From the NCBI GenBank assembly GCA_029974175.1, contig JARKSS010000097.1, positions 1-35,051 of the forward strand: a stretch of DNA of 35,051 nucleotides, read 5' to 3'. The stretch comes from Vicinamibacterales bacterium (GTDB taxonomy: Bacteria; Acidobacteriota; Vicinamibacteria; Vicinamibacterales; Fen-181). Positions 1 to 6,682 of this stretch are shown here, piece after piece. Numbering within the stretch: the first letter of the stretch is position 1; each line of letters starts with the position of its first letter. Below the pieces are notes generated by a model that was given only the letters and a program-made list of their open reading frames with translations, made no database searches and was not told the DNA's origin. Position numbers and translations under genes: made by a program.

Positions 1-204
1 GTGCGCGAGATGGACCGCGCCAGCAACCGCCTCGGCTTCGCAATCGTCATCGCCGCCCTGATCGTCGGCTCGTCGCTCGTCGTGCAGGGGGGCGGCGGCG
101 CACTCCTCTTCGGTTTGCCGGCGCTCGGGCTGATCGGCTTCGTCACCGCAGGCCTCCTCGGCCTGTGGCTGGCCATCGGCATCATGCGCAGCGGTCGCCT
201 CTGA
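1..204 (+). CDS. AarF/UbiB/ABC1-type kinase, C-terminal fragment
   Basis: This is the 3' end of a gene that enters the window from the left; the gtg at position 1 is only where the window begins. The 67 visible residues form a short polar stretch (REMDRASNRLG) followed by two hydrophobic segments (about residues 12-30 and 34-62) and the tail MRSGRL. That two-helix tail, with a GLPALGLIGF-like turn, is what I recall from the C-terminus of AarF/ABC1/UbiB atypical kinases, which support isoprenoid-quinone synthesis at the membrane. None of the kinase motifs is in the window, so the family call rests on the tail alone. The stop is TGA at 202-204. Confidence 0.6.
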   Translation: MREMDRASNRLGFAIVIAALIVGSSLVVQGGGGALLFGLPALGLIGFVTAGLLGLWLAIGIMRSGRL

Positions 205-218
205 CCACGACGGATACG

Positions 219-303
219 AACCACAAAGAACACAAAGAACACGAAGGACCGGAATCTCCTGCGACAGGCAGCGCAGTGTGACGTCCTTTGTATCTTTGTG
301 GTT
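219..303. repeat. CACAAAG imperfect inverted repeat
   Basis: The left arm at 219-249 reads AACCACAAAGAACACAAAG and continues to GAAGGAC. The right arm at 283-303 is its near reverse complement (GTCCTTTG...CTTTGTGGTT). The arms are much richer in A/T than the flanking genes. Similar CACAAAGAACACAAAG strings occur in intergenic DNA of many environmental bacteria (general recollection). The right arm ends inside the -35 hexamer of the fucosidase promoter. Confidence 0.75.
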
Positions 304-329
304 GAAACGGTGATCGCCGGGAATAGAAT
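302..329 (+). promoter_or_regulatory. Sigma70-like promoter of the fucosidase gene
   Basis: TTGAAA (302-307), a 16-base spacer and TAGAAT (324-329) match the primary sigma-factor consensus well. Transcription would begin around 335-337, only a few bases before the ATG at 341. That fits the lack of a Shine-Dalgarno sequence. The -35 overlaps the right arm of the adjacent CACAAAG repeat. Confidence 0.55.
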
Positions 330-340
330 CAGCGGCAACT

Positions 341-1654
341 ATGAGCAGCAGAGACTTACTCCGATCATTCGTACTCGCCTTGCTGGTGGTGTCGGCGCCC
401 GTTCTCGTGCAGGGCCAGGAAGTGGTTCCGGCCGAGCGGCTGGCGGTGCGCGAGGCCTTCCGCGAGGCCCGGTTCGGCATGTTCATCCACTGGGGCGTCT
501 ACAGCATGCTCGGGCAGGGCGAGTGGGTGATGCACAACCGCGACATCCAGGTGCCCGCCTACGAGGCGCTCGCCTCGTCGTTCAACCCCATCCGGTTCAA
601 CGCCCGCGAGTGGGTGGCGCTCGCCAAGGCCGCCGGCGCCCGCTACATCACCATCACCTCGCGGCACCACGACGGCTTCTCGATGTTCGCGAGCAAGGCC
701 TCTGACTACAACATCGTGGACTGGACGCCGTTCAAGCGCGATCCCCTCAAGGAGCTGGCCGACGAGTGCCGGCGCGAGGGGATCAAGCTGTTCTTCTACT
801 ACTCGCAGCTCGATTGGCGGCGCCCTGACTACTACCCCCGCGGCCGCACCGGGAACGGCACGGGGCGGCCCGACGCGGGTGACTGGAACTCGTACCTCGA
901 CTTCATGGACCGGCAGCTCGAGGAGCTGCTCACCGGCTACGGCCCGCTCGGGGGCATCTGGTTCGATGGCATGTGGGACAAGCCGCAGGCGCCGTGGCGC
1001 CTCGACAAGACCTACGCCCTCATTCACAGGCTCCAGCCCTCGGCCCTCATCGTCGCCAATCACCACCAGCTTCCGTTGCCCGGCGAGGACGTCCAGGTGT
1101 TCGAGCAGGACCTGCCCGGGGCGAACACCGCCGGCTTCAACACGAAGGAGATCGGCACGCTCCCGCTCGAGACCTGCCTGACGATGAACCGGTCATGGGG
1201 GTTCAACATCACCGACCGCAACTTCAAGACGACGCGCGAGCTGATCGGCTACCTGGCACGAGCGGCCGGCGCCGACGCGAACCTCCTGCTCAACGTTGGG
1301 CCGCGCCCCGACGGGACGATCCAGCCCGAGGCCGTCGAGCGGCTGCGCGAGATCGGGAAGTGGCTGCAGGTCAACGGCGAGTCGATCTACGGCACCCGCG
1401 GCGGCCCGATCACGCCGAGGGCCTGGGGCGTGACGACCCGCCGCGGATCGACGGTCTACGTGCACGTCCTCGACTGGCCCGACCGCGCGCTGACCATCCC
1501 GTCCTGGGGGGCGCGCGTGACGAGCGCCCGGATGCTCGCGACCGGCGAGAAGGTTGGTGTCACGGAGGTGGAGGGAGGAATCGCGCTCGCGCTGCCGCCG
1601 GCCAAGCCCGACGACCTCGACCGGGTGGTGGTGCTCGAGACGGTGAGGGAATAG
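341..1654 (+). CDS. Exported alpha-L-fucosidase, GH29
   Basis: 437 residues. Glycoside hydrolase family 29 enzymes remove terminal alpha-L-fucose from glycans by a retaining mechanism. Residues 1-25 form a signal peptide (RSFVLALLVVSAPVLVQGQ), so it acts in the periplasm or outside the cell. Family features in order are RFGMFIHWG near the N-terminus, YITITSRHHDGFSMF, KLFFYYSQLDW and GGIWFDGMWD. The Asp of that last motif (D209) is the expected catalytic nucleophile, and LLLNVGPRPDG follows. After the catalytic barrel comes a short beta-rich tail typical of compact bacterial members. A good promoter lies just upstream, with almost no leader. The next gene, a membrane glycosyltransferase, starts 26 bases later, so the two may be co-transcribed. 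Family assignment is firm; the natural substrate is unknown. Confidence 0.93.
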   Translation: MSSRDLLRSFVLALLVVSAPVLVQGQEVVPAERLAVREAFREARFGMFIHWGVYSMLGQGEWVMHNRDIQVPAYEALASSFNPIRFNAREWVALAKAAGARYITITSRHHDGFSMFASKASDYNIVDWTPFKRDPLKELADECRREGIKLFFYYSQLDWRRPDYYPRGRTGNGTGRPDAGDWNSYLDFMDRQLEELLTGYGPLGGIWFDGMWDKPQAPWRLDKTYALIHRLQPSALIVANHHQLPLPGEDVQVFEQDLPGANTAGFNTKEIGTLPLETCLTMNRSWGFNITDRNFKTTRELIGYLARAAGADANLLLNVGPRPDGTIQPEAVERLREIGKWLQVNGESIYGTRGGPITPRAWGVTTRRGSTVYVHVLDWPDRALTIPSWGARVTSARMLATGEKVGVTEVEGGIALALPPAKPDDLDRVVVLETVRE

Positions 1655-1678
1655 GGGCTAGCCTAGGGGCTAGGGGGT
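1652..1678 (+). repeat. CTAGGGG run at a stop codon
   Basis: The fucosidase TAG stop opens a run of GGGGCTAG/CTAGGGG units that fills the spacer before the next start codon. A similar run follows the TAG stop of the lytic transglycosylase at 26854-26884. Confidence 0.6.
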
Positions 1679-1680
1679 CC

Positions 1681-3201
1681 ATGGAGCACAAGCACTCCGG
1701 CGTGTTCGTCGCGTGGCTCGTGCCGGCGCTGACGCTGCTGTTCCACCTGGCCACCTGGCAGGGATACGGCTACTTCCGCGACGAGCTGTACTACCTCGCC
1801 AACGGGCGCCACCTGGCCTTCGGGTACGTCGATCATCCTCCGCTCATCGGTCTCATCGCCGCGCTGGTGATGAACACCCTCGGGTCGTCCCTCTTCGCGA
1901 TCAGGCTGCTGCCGGCCGTCGCCGCCGCTGTCACGGTGTACGTGTCAGGGCGTCTCGCGAGGGAGATGGGGGGCACCACCTTCGGCGTGGTGGCGGCGCA
2001 GCTCTCGGCGGCGCTCGTCCCCGCGTTCATCGCGCTGTTCGGCTTCTTCTCGATGAACGCGTTCGACATCCTGCTCTGGGCAATCCTGTGGTGGATGGCC
2101 GCCCGCTACCTGCGGACCCGCGACGAGCGGCTCTGGCTCGCCTTCGGGATCGTGGCTGGCGTCGGCTTGCAGAACAAGATCAGTGTCCTGTTCGCCGGCT
2201 TCGGGATCGTGGTGGGGTTGCTGGCGGCCGGGCCGCGGGAGGCCTTTCGCCGGCGATGGCTCTGGGCGGGCGGCGGGATCGCGGCGCTCATCTTCCTGCC
2301 GCACCTGCTCTGGCAGGCTGCGAACGGGTGGCCGACAATCGAGTTCATCCGGAACGCCACCGCCACCAAGAACGTCGCGCTTTCGCCGCTGGGCTACCTC
2401 ACCGCCCAGGCGATCGACACGCTGCCGACGGTGCTGGTTTGGGTTGCCGGGCTGGCCGCGCTGCTGGTGGCGCCCTCCTTCAAGCCGTTCCGCGCGCTCG
2501 GTTGGGCCTGGCTGACGGTGCTGGCGGTGATGCTGGCAACCAACTCGAAGCCGTACTACCTCGTGCCTTCCTTCACGGTGCTCTTCGCCGCGGGCGCCGT
2601 GGTGCTCGAACGCCTCGGGCCGTCGGCCGCCGCGCGGGTTGCGCGGGCGGGGGCGCTGGCCGTGATCGTGGCGCTCGGCGTCGCGACGGCGCCGCTGGCC
2701 AAGGCGATGCTGCCCGAGGACACGCTGGTGGCCTACTCGTCGGCGCTTGGGATCCAGCCGCCGCGGGAAGAGCGCCACGAGATGGGCCGCCTGCCCCAGC
2801 ACTTCGCCGACCAGCACGGGTGGCCCGAGATGGTTGCCTCGATCGCGGCCGTCTACCACCGCCTGCCAGCCGCCGAGCGCGAGCGGGCCTGCATCTTCGT
2901 GCAGAACTACGGTGAGGCCGGCGCGGTGGACCTGTTCGGCCCGGCGCTCGGCCTGCCGCCGGCAATCTCGGGCCACAACAGTTACCACCTCTGGGGCCCC
3001 CGCGGCTGCACGGGCGACATCGTCGTGGTCTTCGGCGGCGACGAGCAGGAGATGCGCGGGGCCTTCCAGTCGCTCGAGCACGCCGCCACCTTCACCTGCA
3101 CCGACTGCATGCCGTACGAGAACGGCGCGCGGATCTGGATTGGGCGGGGCTTGCACCTTCCCTTGGCAGAGCTTTGGCCCCGGCTGAAGGAGTTCAACTA
3201 G
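1681..3201 (+). CDS. GT39/ArnT-like membrane glycosyltransferase
   Basis: 506 residues. It is a GT-C fold transferase of the dolichyl-phosphate-mannose mannosyltransferase/ArnT group (PMT_2), which moves a sugar from a polyprenyl-phosphate donor to lipid or protein on the outer face of the inner membrane. The first hydrophobic helix is followed by GYGYFRDELYYLANGRHL, whose acidic pair is the usual catalytic motif in the first periplasmic loop. FGYVDHPPLIGL, also typical, comes next. About ten hydrophobic helices follow, including FFSMNAFDILLWAILWW, and NSKPYYLVPSF lies near the end of the membrane domain. A soluble domain of about 150 residues contains cysteines (CTDC). I use the ATG at 1681 because the upstream part of the open frame overlaps the fucosidase gene. 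Donor and acceptor cannot be inferred. Confidence 0.85.
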   Translation: MEHKHSGVFVAWLVPALTLLFHLATWQGYGYFRDELYYLANGRHLAFGYVDHPPLIGLIAALVMNTLGSSLFAIRLLPAVAAAVTVYVSGRLAREMGGTTFGVVAAQLSAALVPAFIALFGFFSMNAFDILLWAILWWMAARYLRTRDERLWLAFGIVAGVGLQNKISVLFAGFGIVVGLLAAGPREAFRRRWLWAGGGIAALIFLPHLLWQAANGWPTIEFIRNATATKNVALSPLGYLTAQAIDTLPTVLVWVAGLAALLVAPSFKPFRALGWAWLTVLAVMLATNSKPYYLVPSFTVLFAAGAVVLERLGPSAAARVARAGALAVIVALGVATAPLAKAMLPEDTLVAYSSALGIQPPREERHEMGRLPQHFADQHGWPEMVASIAAVYHRLPAAERERACIFVQNYGEAGAVDLFGPALGLPPAISGHNSYHLWGPRGCTGDIVVVFGGDEQEMRGAFQSLEHAATFTCTDCMPYENGARIWIGRGLHLPLAELWPRLKEFN

Positions 3202-3248
3202 TGATATCCTGCCCGTCGCCCCCCGCCACGGTTCGAGAACCCTGAAAG

Positions 3249-3268
3249 ACCGACAACCGACAACTGAA
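3249..3268 (+). repeat. ACAACYGACAACTG-type short direct repeat
   Basis: The spacer before the DUF6305-like gene contains a degenerate direct repeat of CCGACAA (ACCGACAACCGACAACTG). It is short and unlike coding sequence. I record it because nearly every other spacer here also holds a simple repeat; on its own it is weak. Confidence 0.35.
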
Positions 3269-3294
3269 CGCTACACGAATCCATGAGGTGTCCC

Positions 3295-3882
3295 ATGTTC
3301 CTCTCCGTACGCCTGCCGGTCCTCGCGTGCCTGGGCGCCGTCCTGGTGCTGGGCGCCGCGGCGCCGGCCCAGGCCCAGAAGGCCGAGACGCCCGTCCTGG
3401 TCACCTCGTGCGGCCAGAGCCCGGGGCCGATCAAGCTGACGGTCTACATGAAGCGGCTCCAGATCGCGCACGACCTGAAGACGGACGCCACGGCCAAGGA
3501 TCTCGGTGCCAAGCCTTACAAGACCCTGATCGTCGTCACCGGCAGCAGCCTGAAGGGCATGGGTGCCGCCGGCGTATCGATCGACGACGAGGTGAAGCGC
3601 GTGGGCGCCCTGATCGACGAGGCCAGGAAGAAGGGGATCACCATCGTCGGCGCGCACGTGGAGGGCATGGAGCGCCGGGCCAAGAGCGCGGCGCCGGGCG
3701 ACAACTCCGACGAGATCTCGATCGACGCTGTCTGCCCGAAGTCGAACTTCCTCATCGTCCGGAAGGACGGGGACGAGGACGGCCGTTTCACGACGCTTTC
3801 GAAAAAGCACAACATTCCCGTCGTCTTCTTCCAGAAGAACACCGAGATCCAGGACGTCCTGAAGAACGTGTTCGGCAGCTAG
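3295..3882 (+). CDS. Exported DUF6305-like protein
   Basis: 195 residues. Residues 1-26 are a signal peptide (LACLGAVLVLGAAAPAQAQ). The mature protein begins PVLVTSCGQSPGPIKLTVYMKRL, the opening I associate with proteins annotated DUF6305. It then alternates beta-strands and helices, with YKTLIVVTGSS, KKGITIVGAHVEG and SNFLIVRKDGDEDG. This suggests a small Rossmann-like periplasmic domain, possibly a substrate-binding component; that role is inference. I prefer the ATG at 3295 over the ATG at 3283 because GAGGT at 3285-3289 makes a properly spaced ribosome-binding site and the signal peptide then starts cleanly. The permease gene begins 12 bases after its stop, so they are probably one operon. 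I know of no experimentally proven function for the family. Confidence 0.65.
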   Translation: MFLSVRLPVLACLGAVLVLGAAAPAQAQKAETPVLVTSCGQSPGPIKLTVYMKRLQIAHDLKTDATAKDLGAKPYKTLIVVTGSSLKGMGAAGVSIDDEVKRVGALIDEARKKGITIVGAHVEGMERRAKSAAPGDNSDEISIDAVCPKSNFLIVRKDGDEDGRFTTLSKKHNIPVVFFQKNTEIQDVLKNVFGS

Positions 3883-3894
3883 GGGAGCCGCCCG

Positions 3895-5187
3895 GTGAGC
3901 ATGTTCACGCAGGCGGGGATCGTCCTCGCCACGATGCTGGCGGTCTACGTGGCCGCGCGGCTCTTCCGGCTCTCGACCGAGCTGGGGATGCTTGCCGCGG
4001 CCATCGGGGGAGCGCTGGTCGGCGGGTTCGGCCTGCCGGCCCGGCACATCGCCGAGGGGGCCGCCACCTACCTCGACATCAACCTGATCTTCGTGACGGC
4101 CACCCTCTTCATGAACCTCCTCAAGGAGTCGGGGGGCGTGGCCTTCGTGGTGCGGGCGATCCTCCAGCGGTTCCACCGCAGCCGCGTGCTCATGCTGGTG
4201 CTGCTGACGATCCTCCTGCTGGTGCCCGGCGCGCTGACGGGGGCGGGAAGCGTCACCGTCCTGGTGACCGGCTCGCTGGTGGCGGTCGTCCTGCACTACA
4301 TGGGAATCCCGAAGCACAAGGCTGCCGCGCTGGTGTTCGTCAACGCCTGCCTGAGCGCCGCGGCGCCACCGGTCAGCCTCTGGGCGATGATGACGGCGGC
4401 CGGCGTGAACATGCCGTACGTGGGTTTCTTCTGGCCGCTCCTGCTGCCGTGCCTGGCCGCCGGCCTGCTCACGAGCTTCATCCTGGGGTGGAAGGGTGAA
4501 CGGACCGACGCGATCAAGGCGCTCGCCGAGCTCCCCGTTCCGCCCGCCGGGATGAACTGGCTGCGGGTGCTGCTGCCGTTCGCCGTCTTCTTCGGCCTGG
4601 TGTGGATGGGCCGGCAGTTTCCGCACAGCACGCCGATCATCGGTTTGCCGATGATGTTCGCCGCGGCGGCGTTCGCCTCGTACCTGCTGTCGCCGGTGCG
4701 CCTGGAGTTCTTCCGGATCTCGCGGGAGACGATCGACCAGCTGCTGCCGCTGCTCGCGACGCTCACGGTGGCCGGCATCCTGGTGCAGATCATGACGCTG
4801 ACCGGTGCCCGGGGGCTGCTGGCGGTGACGGCCGTGACGCTGCCGGTCGCCGTCGTCTACGCGACCCTGTTCCTGGTGCTGCCCGCGTCGGAGGCGGTGC
4901 TCATGTGGGGCGCGGCGCCGGTGATCGGCGTCCCGCTCGTCCTGCTGTTCAACGCGCGCGGCCTCGACCCGATCGTCGCGCTGGCCGGGATGAGCCTGAT
5001 CTGGCCGCTCGGCGACGCCCTGCCGCCGACCGCGATCATCGGGCGACTCACCGTGGAGATCGTCGGCTTCAAGGGCGCCTACGGCAGGTTCCTTCGCGCC
5101 TGCCTGGTGCCGGCGATCGTGATCATCGTCATCGGGACGTTGATGGTGATCTACAGCAAGAAGCTCGGGTTCCTGACGGGGCTGTAA
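3895..5187 (+). CDS. TRAP large-subunit-like permease (DctM/ion transporter type)
   Basis: 430 residues, almost entirely hydrophobic, with about eleven membrane helices. Two related halves carry loop motifs like those of DctM-type TRAP permeases and the wider ion-transporter superfamily. One is PGALTGAGSVTVLVTGSL in the first half, followed by HKAAALVFVNACLSAAAPPVS. The other is LPASEAVLMWGAAPVIGVP in the second half, with LGDALPPTAIIG near the end. Such permeases usually import organic anions driven by an ion gradient. No canonical DctP or DctQ gene is adjacent. The DUF6305-like protein before it and the tiny membrane protein after it sit where the binding protein and small subunit would be. 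The start is GTG at 3895 with GGGGAG at 3883-3888. The substrate is unknown. Confidence 0.75.
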   Translation: MSMFTQAGIVLATMLAVYVAARLFRLSTELGMLAAAIGGALVGGFGLPARHIAEGAATYLDINLIFVTATLFMNLLKESGGVAFVVRAILQRFHRSRVLMLVLLTILLLVPGALTGAGSVTVLVTGSLVAVVLHYMGIPKHKAAALVFVNACLSAAAPPVSLWAMMTAAGVNMPYVGFFWPLLLPCLAAGLLTSFILGWKGERTDAIKALAELPVPPAGMNWLRVLLPFAVFFGLVWMGRQFPHSTPIIGLPMMFAAAAFASYLLSPVRLEFFRISRETIDQLLPLLATLTVAGILVQIMTLTGARGLLAVTAVTLPVAVVYATLFLVLPASEAVLMWGAAPVIGVPLVLLFNARGLDPIVALAGMSLIWPLGDALPPTAIIGRLTVEIVGFKGAYGRFLRACLVPAIVIIVIGTLMVIYSKKLGFLTGL

Positions 5188-5243
5188 CCGGGGCGGCCGC
5201 GGACGGGCCCCGATGGCATTGGCCTGGAATCGGGATTGGCCAG

Positions 5244-5390
5244 ATGGTGACTCTTTTCTACTACGCTCTCGTCGCGTTCGTGTCATTGCTCCTGGTCGTC
5301 AACCTGGTCAGGTCGCGGAGCTGGGAGCGGGACGTGCTCTACGTGATCGTCCTGGTGCCGTTCCTCCTGCGCCTGCTCCGGCTCAAGTGA
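5244..5390 (+). CDS. Small two-helix membrane protein, 48 residues
   Basis: It begins MVTLFYYALVAFVSLLLVVN, has a charged centre (RSRSWERD) and a second hydrophobic segment (VLYVIVLVPFLLRLL), and ends RLK. This is a hairpin of two membrane helices. It lies between the permease (57 bases upstream) and the deacylase (starts 7 bases after its stop), so translation is probably coupled. The small size and position suggest an accessory subunit of the permease, comparable in role to the small TRAP subunit, but this is inference and I recognise no family. No strong ribosome-binding site precedes the ATG. The context and the clean hydrophobic pattern support it as a real gene. Confidence 0.6.
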   Translation: MVTLFYYALVAFVSLLLVVNLVRSRSWERDVLYVIVLVPFLLRLLRLK

Positions 5391-5397
5391 GGGCGCG

Positions 5398-6564
5398 ATG
5401 ACCACCCGGCTGCTCGCCCAGAAGATCGTCGTCGCCGCCCTCGGCCTGGCCTTGTTCGTCAGCGCCGGCATCAGCTTCCACCGCAGCCGCAACCTCGCCG
5501 AGCCGGTCGTCCTCGGCCCCGGTGTGACGTCCGTGAAGAAGCTCGGCGAGTACTTCGCCGCGATCCGCGGCACCGTCAACGACTGCAACCTTTACTTCAT
5601 GGAGGGGCGCGAGCCGGGTGGGACGATGCTCGTCCTCGGCGGCTCGCACGCCGAGGAGCCGGCGGGCCGCCTCGCGGCGTGGCTGTTCGTCGAGAACGGC
5701 ACGGTCGAGAAGGGGCGGGTGATCGTCGCCTTGTCGGCGAACCGCAGCGCCAGCACCATGACGCGCCTGGGCGGGGCCTACCCGCCCGACTTCACGATCG
5801 ACACCCCGTCTGGCCCGCGGATGTTCAGGATGGGCGACCGCTGGACGAACCCGCTCGATCAGTGGCCCGACCCCGAGGTCTTCATCCATTACCCGAGCGG
5901 GCAGGAACTGGCTTACGTGGACATCCGCAACCTGAACCGCACCTGGCCGGGACGGCCCAACGGCACCTTCACCGAGAAGACAGCCTTCGCCTTCATGGAG
6001 ATGATCCGCCGCGAGAAGGTGGACGTCGCCATCGACCTCCACGAGGCCGAGTTGCAGTACCCCGTCATCAGCACCATCGTCACCCATCAGCGCGGGCAGG
6101 AGCTGGCGACGATGGTCTCGATGATGCTGACCGACAACGAGGACTTCAAGATCGGCACCGAGTTCTCGCCGCTGACGCTGCACGGCCTCTCGCACCGCGA
6201 GATCGGCGATCACTCACCGGCGATCTCGCTGCTGTTCGAGGCGCCCGAGCCGTTCCTCGATGCGACGCGCGGCATCACCTCGCGCGAGCAGCTGCTGACC
6301 GGCAAGGACGAGTTCGTCGTCAAGGCGGGCAGGCACGGCCTGCTCTTCGAGGAGATCGACGAGAAAGGATGGCCCATTGCCGTTCGCGTGGGGCGCCATA
6401 CCTCGTCGATCCTCCAGGTGGCCGAGACCTGGTCCGAGGACAACCCTGCGAAGCCGCTGGCGATCTCGGGCGTGCCCCGGTACGCCGAGGTCATCGAGAA
6501 GGGGGTCGGGGCGTTCCTGCAGGACGTGACGAAGGCAGGAAAGGACCGCCTCGCGTACGAGTAG
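5398..6564 (+). CDS. Membrane-anchored M14-type zinc deacylase (succinylglutamate desuccinylase/aspartoacylase-like)
   Basis: 388 residues. Residues 9-27 form one hydrophobic anchor; the rest should lie outside the cytoplasm. The catalytic domain carries the M14/AstE-ASPA zinc site. GGSHAEEPAG supplies His84 and Glu87, and AIDLHEAELQ supplies His215. RNLNRTWPGRPNGT matches the substrate-binding Asn-Arg segment, and a Glu in LLFEAPEP (281 or 284) is the likely general base. These enzymes hydrolyse N-acyl amino acids or C-terminal peptide bonds. GAGGG just before the ATG is the ribosome-binding site and overlaps the stop of the small membrane protein. Its place after a permease suggests it trims an acylated or peptide-like substrate before uptake. 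Exact specificity cannot be read from sequence, and AstE itself is normally cytoplasmic, so this is not astE. Confidence 0.8.
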   Translation: MTTRLLAQKIVVAALGLALFVSAGISFHRSRNLAEPVVLGPGVTSVKKLGEYFAAIRGTVNDCNLYFMEGREPGGTMLVLGGSHAEEPAGRLAAWLFVENGTVEKGRVIVALSANRSASTMTRLGGAYPPDFTIDTPSGPRMFRMGDRWTNPLDQWPDPEVFIHYPSGQELAYVDIRNLNRTWPGRPNGTFTEKTAFAFMEMIRREKVDVAIDLHEAELQYPVISTIVTHQRGQELATMVSMMLTDNEDFKIGTEFSPLTLHGLSHREIGDHSPAISLLFEAPEPFLDATRGITSREQLLTGKDEFVVKAGRHGLLFEEIDEKGWPIAVRVGRHTSSILQVAETWSEDNPAKPLAISGVPRYAEVIEKGVGAFLQDVTKAGKDRLAYE

Positions 6565-6589
6565 CCCCGCGCATTTCCCCGCCTTGTCG

Positions 6590-6617
6590 TAAAGCCCGAG
6601 GGGCTTTCGGCCGATTC
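6590..6617 (+). promoter_or_regulatory. FliA (sigma28)-like promoter, overlapping a stem-loop
   Basis: TAAAGCCC (6590-6597), 12 bases, then GCCGATTC (6610-6617). The FliA consensus is TAAAGTTT-N11-GCCGATAA, so both half sites are close and the spacing is one base long. The first half also forms a perfect hairpin, AAAGCCC-GAG-GGGCTTT (6591-6607), which could instead end the upstream operon. The kinase start is 65 bases downstream. Confidence 0.4.
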
Positions 6618-6682
6618 TCCCGAGTAGGGGCCGGGTATTCCCACCCTTCTGCCCCCCGTACCTCTACCGTCCGGAGATATCG

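Noticed and set aside
3271-5286. A minus-strand frame of 671 codons opposite the permease operon
   Set aside because: Low-complexity His/Arg/Gln/Asp composition and exact antisense placement to well-supported genes.
5398-6564. Naming the deacylase astE
   Set aside because: No other arginine succinyltransferase pathway gene is near, and the protein has a membrane anchor that cytoplasmic AstE lacks.
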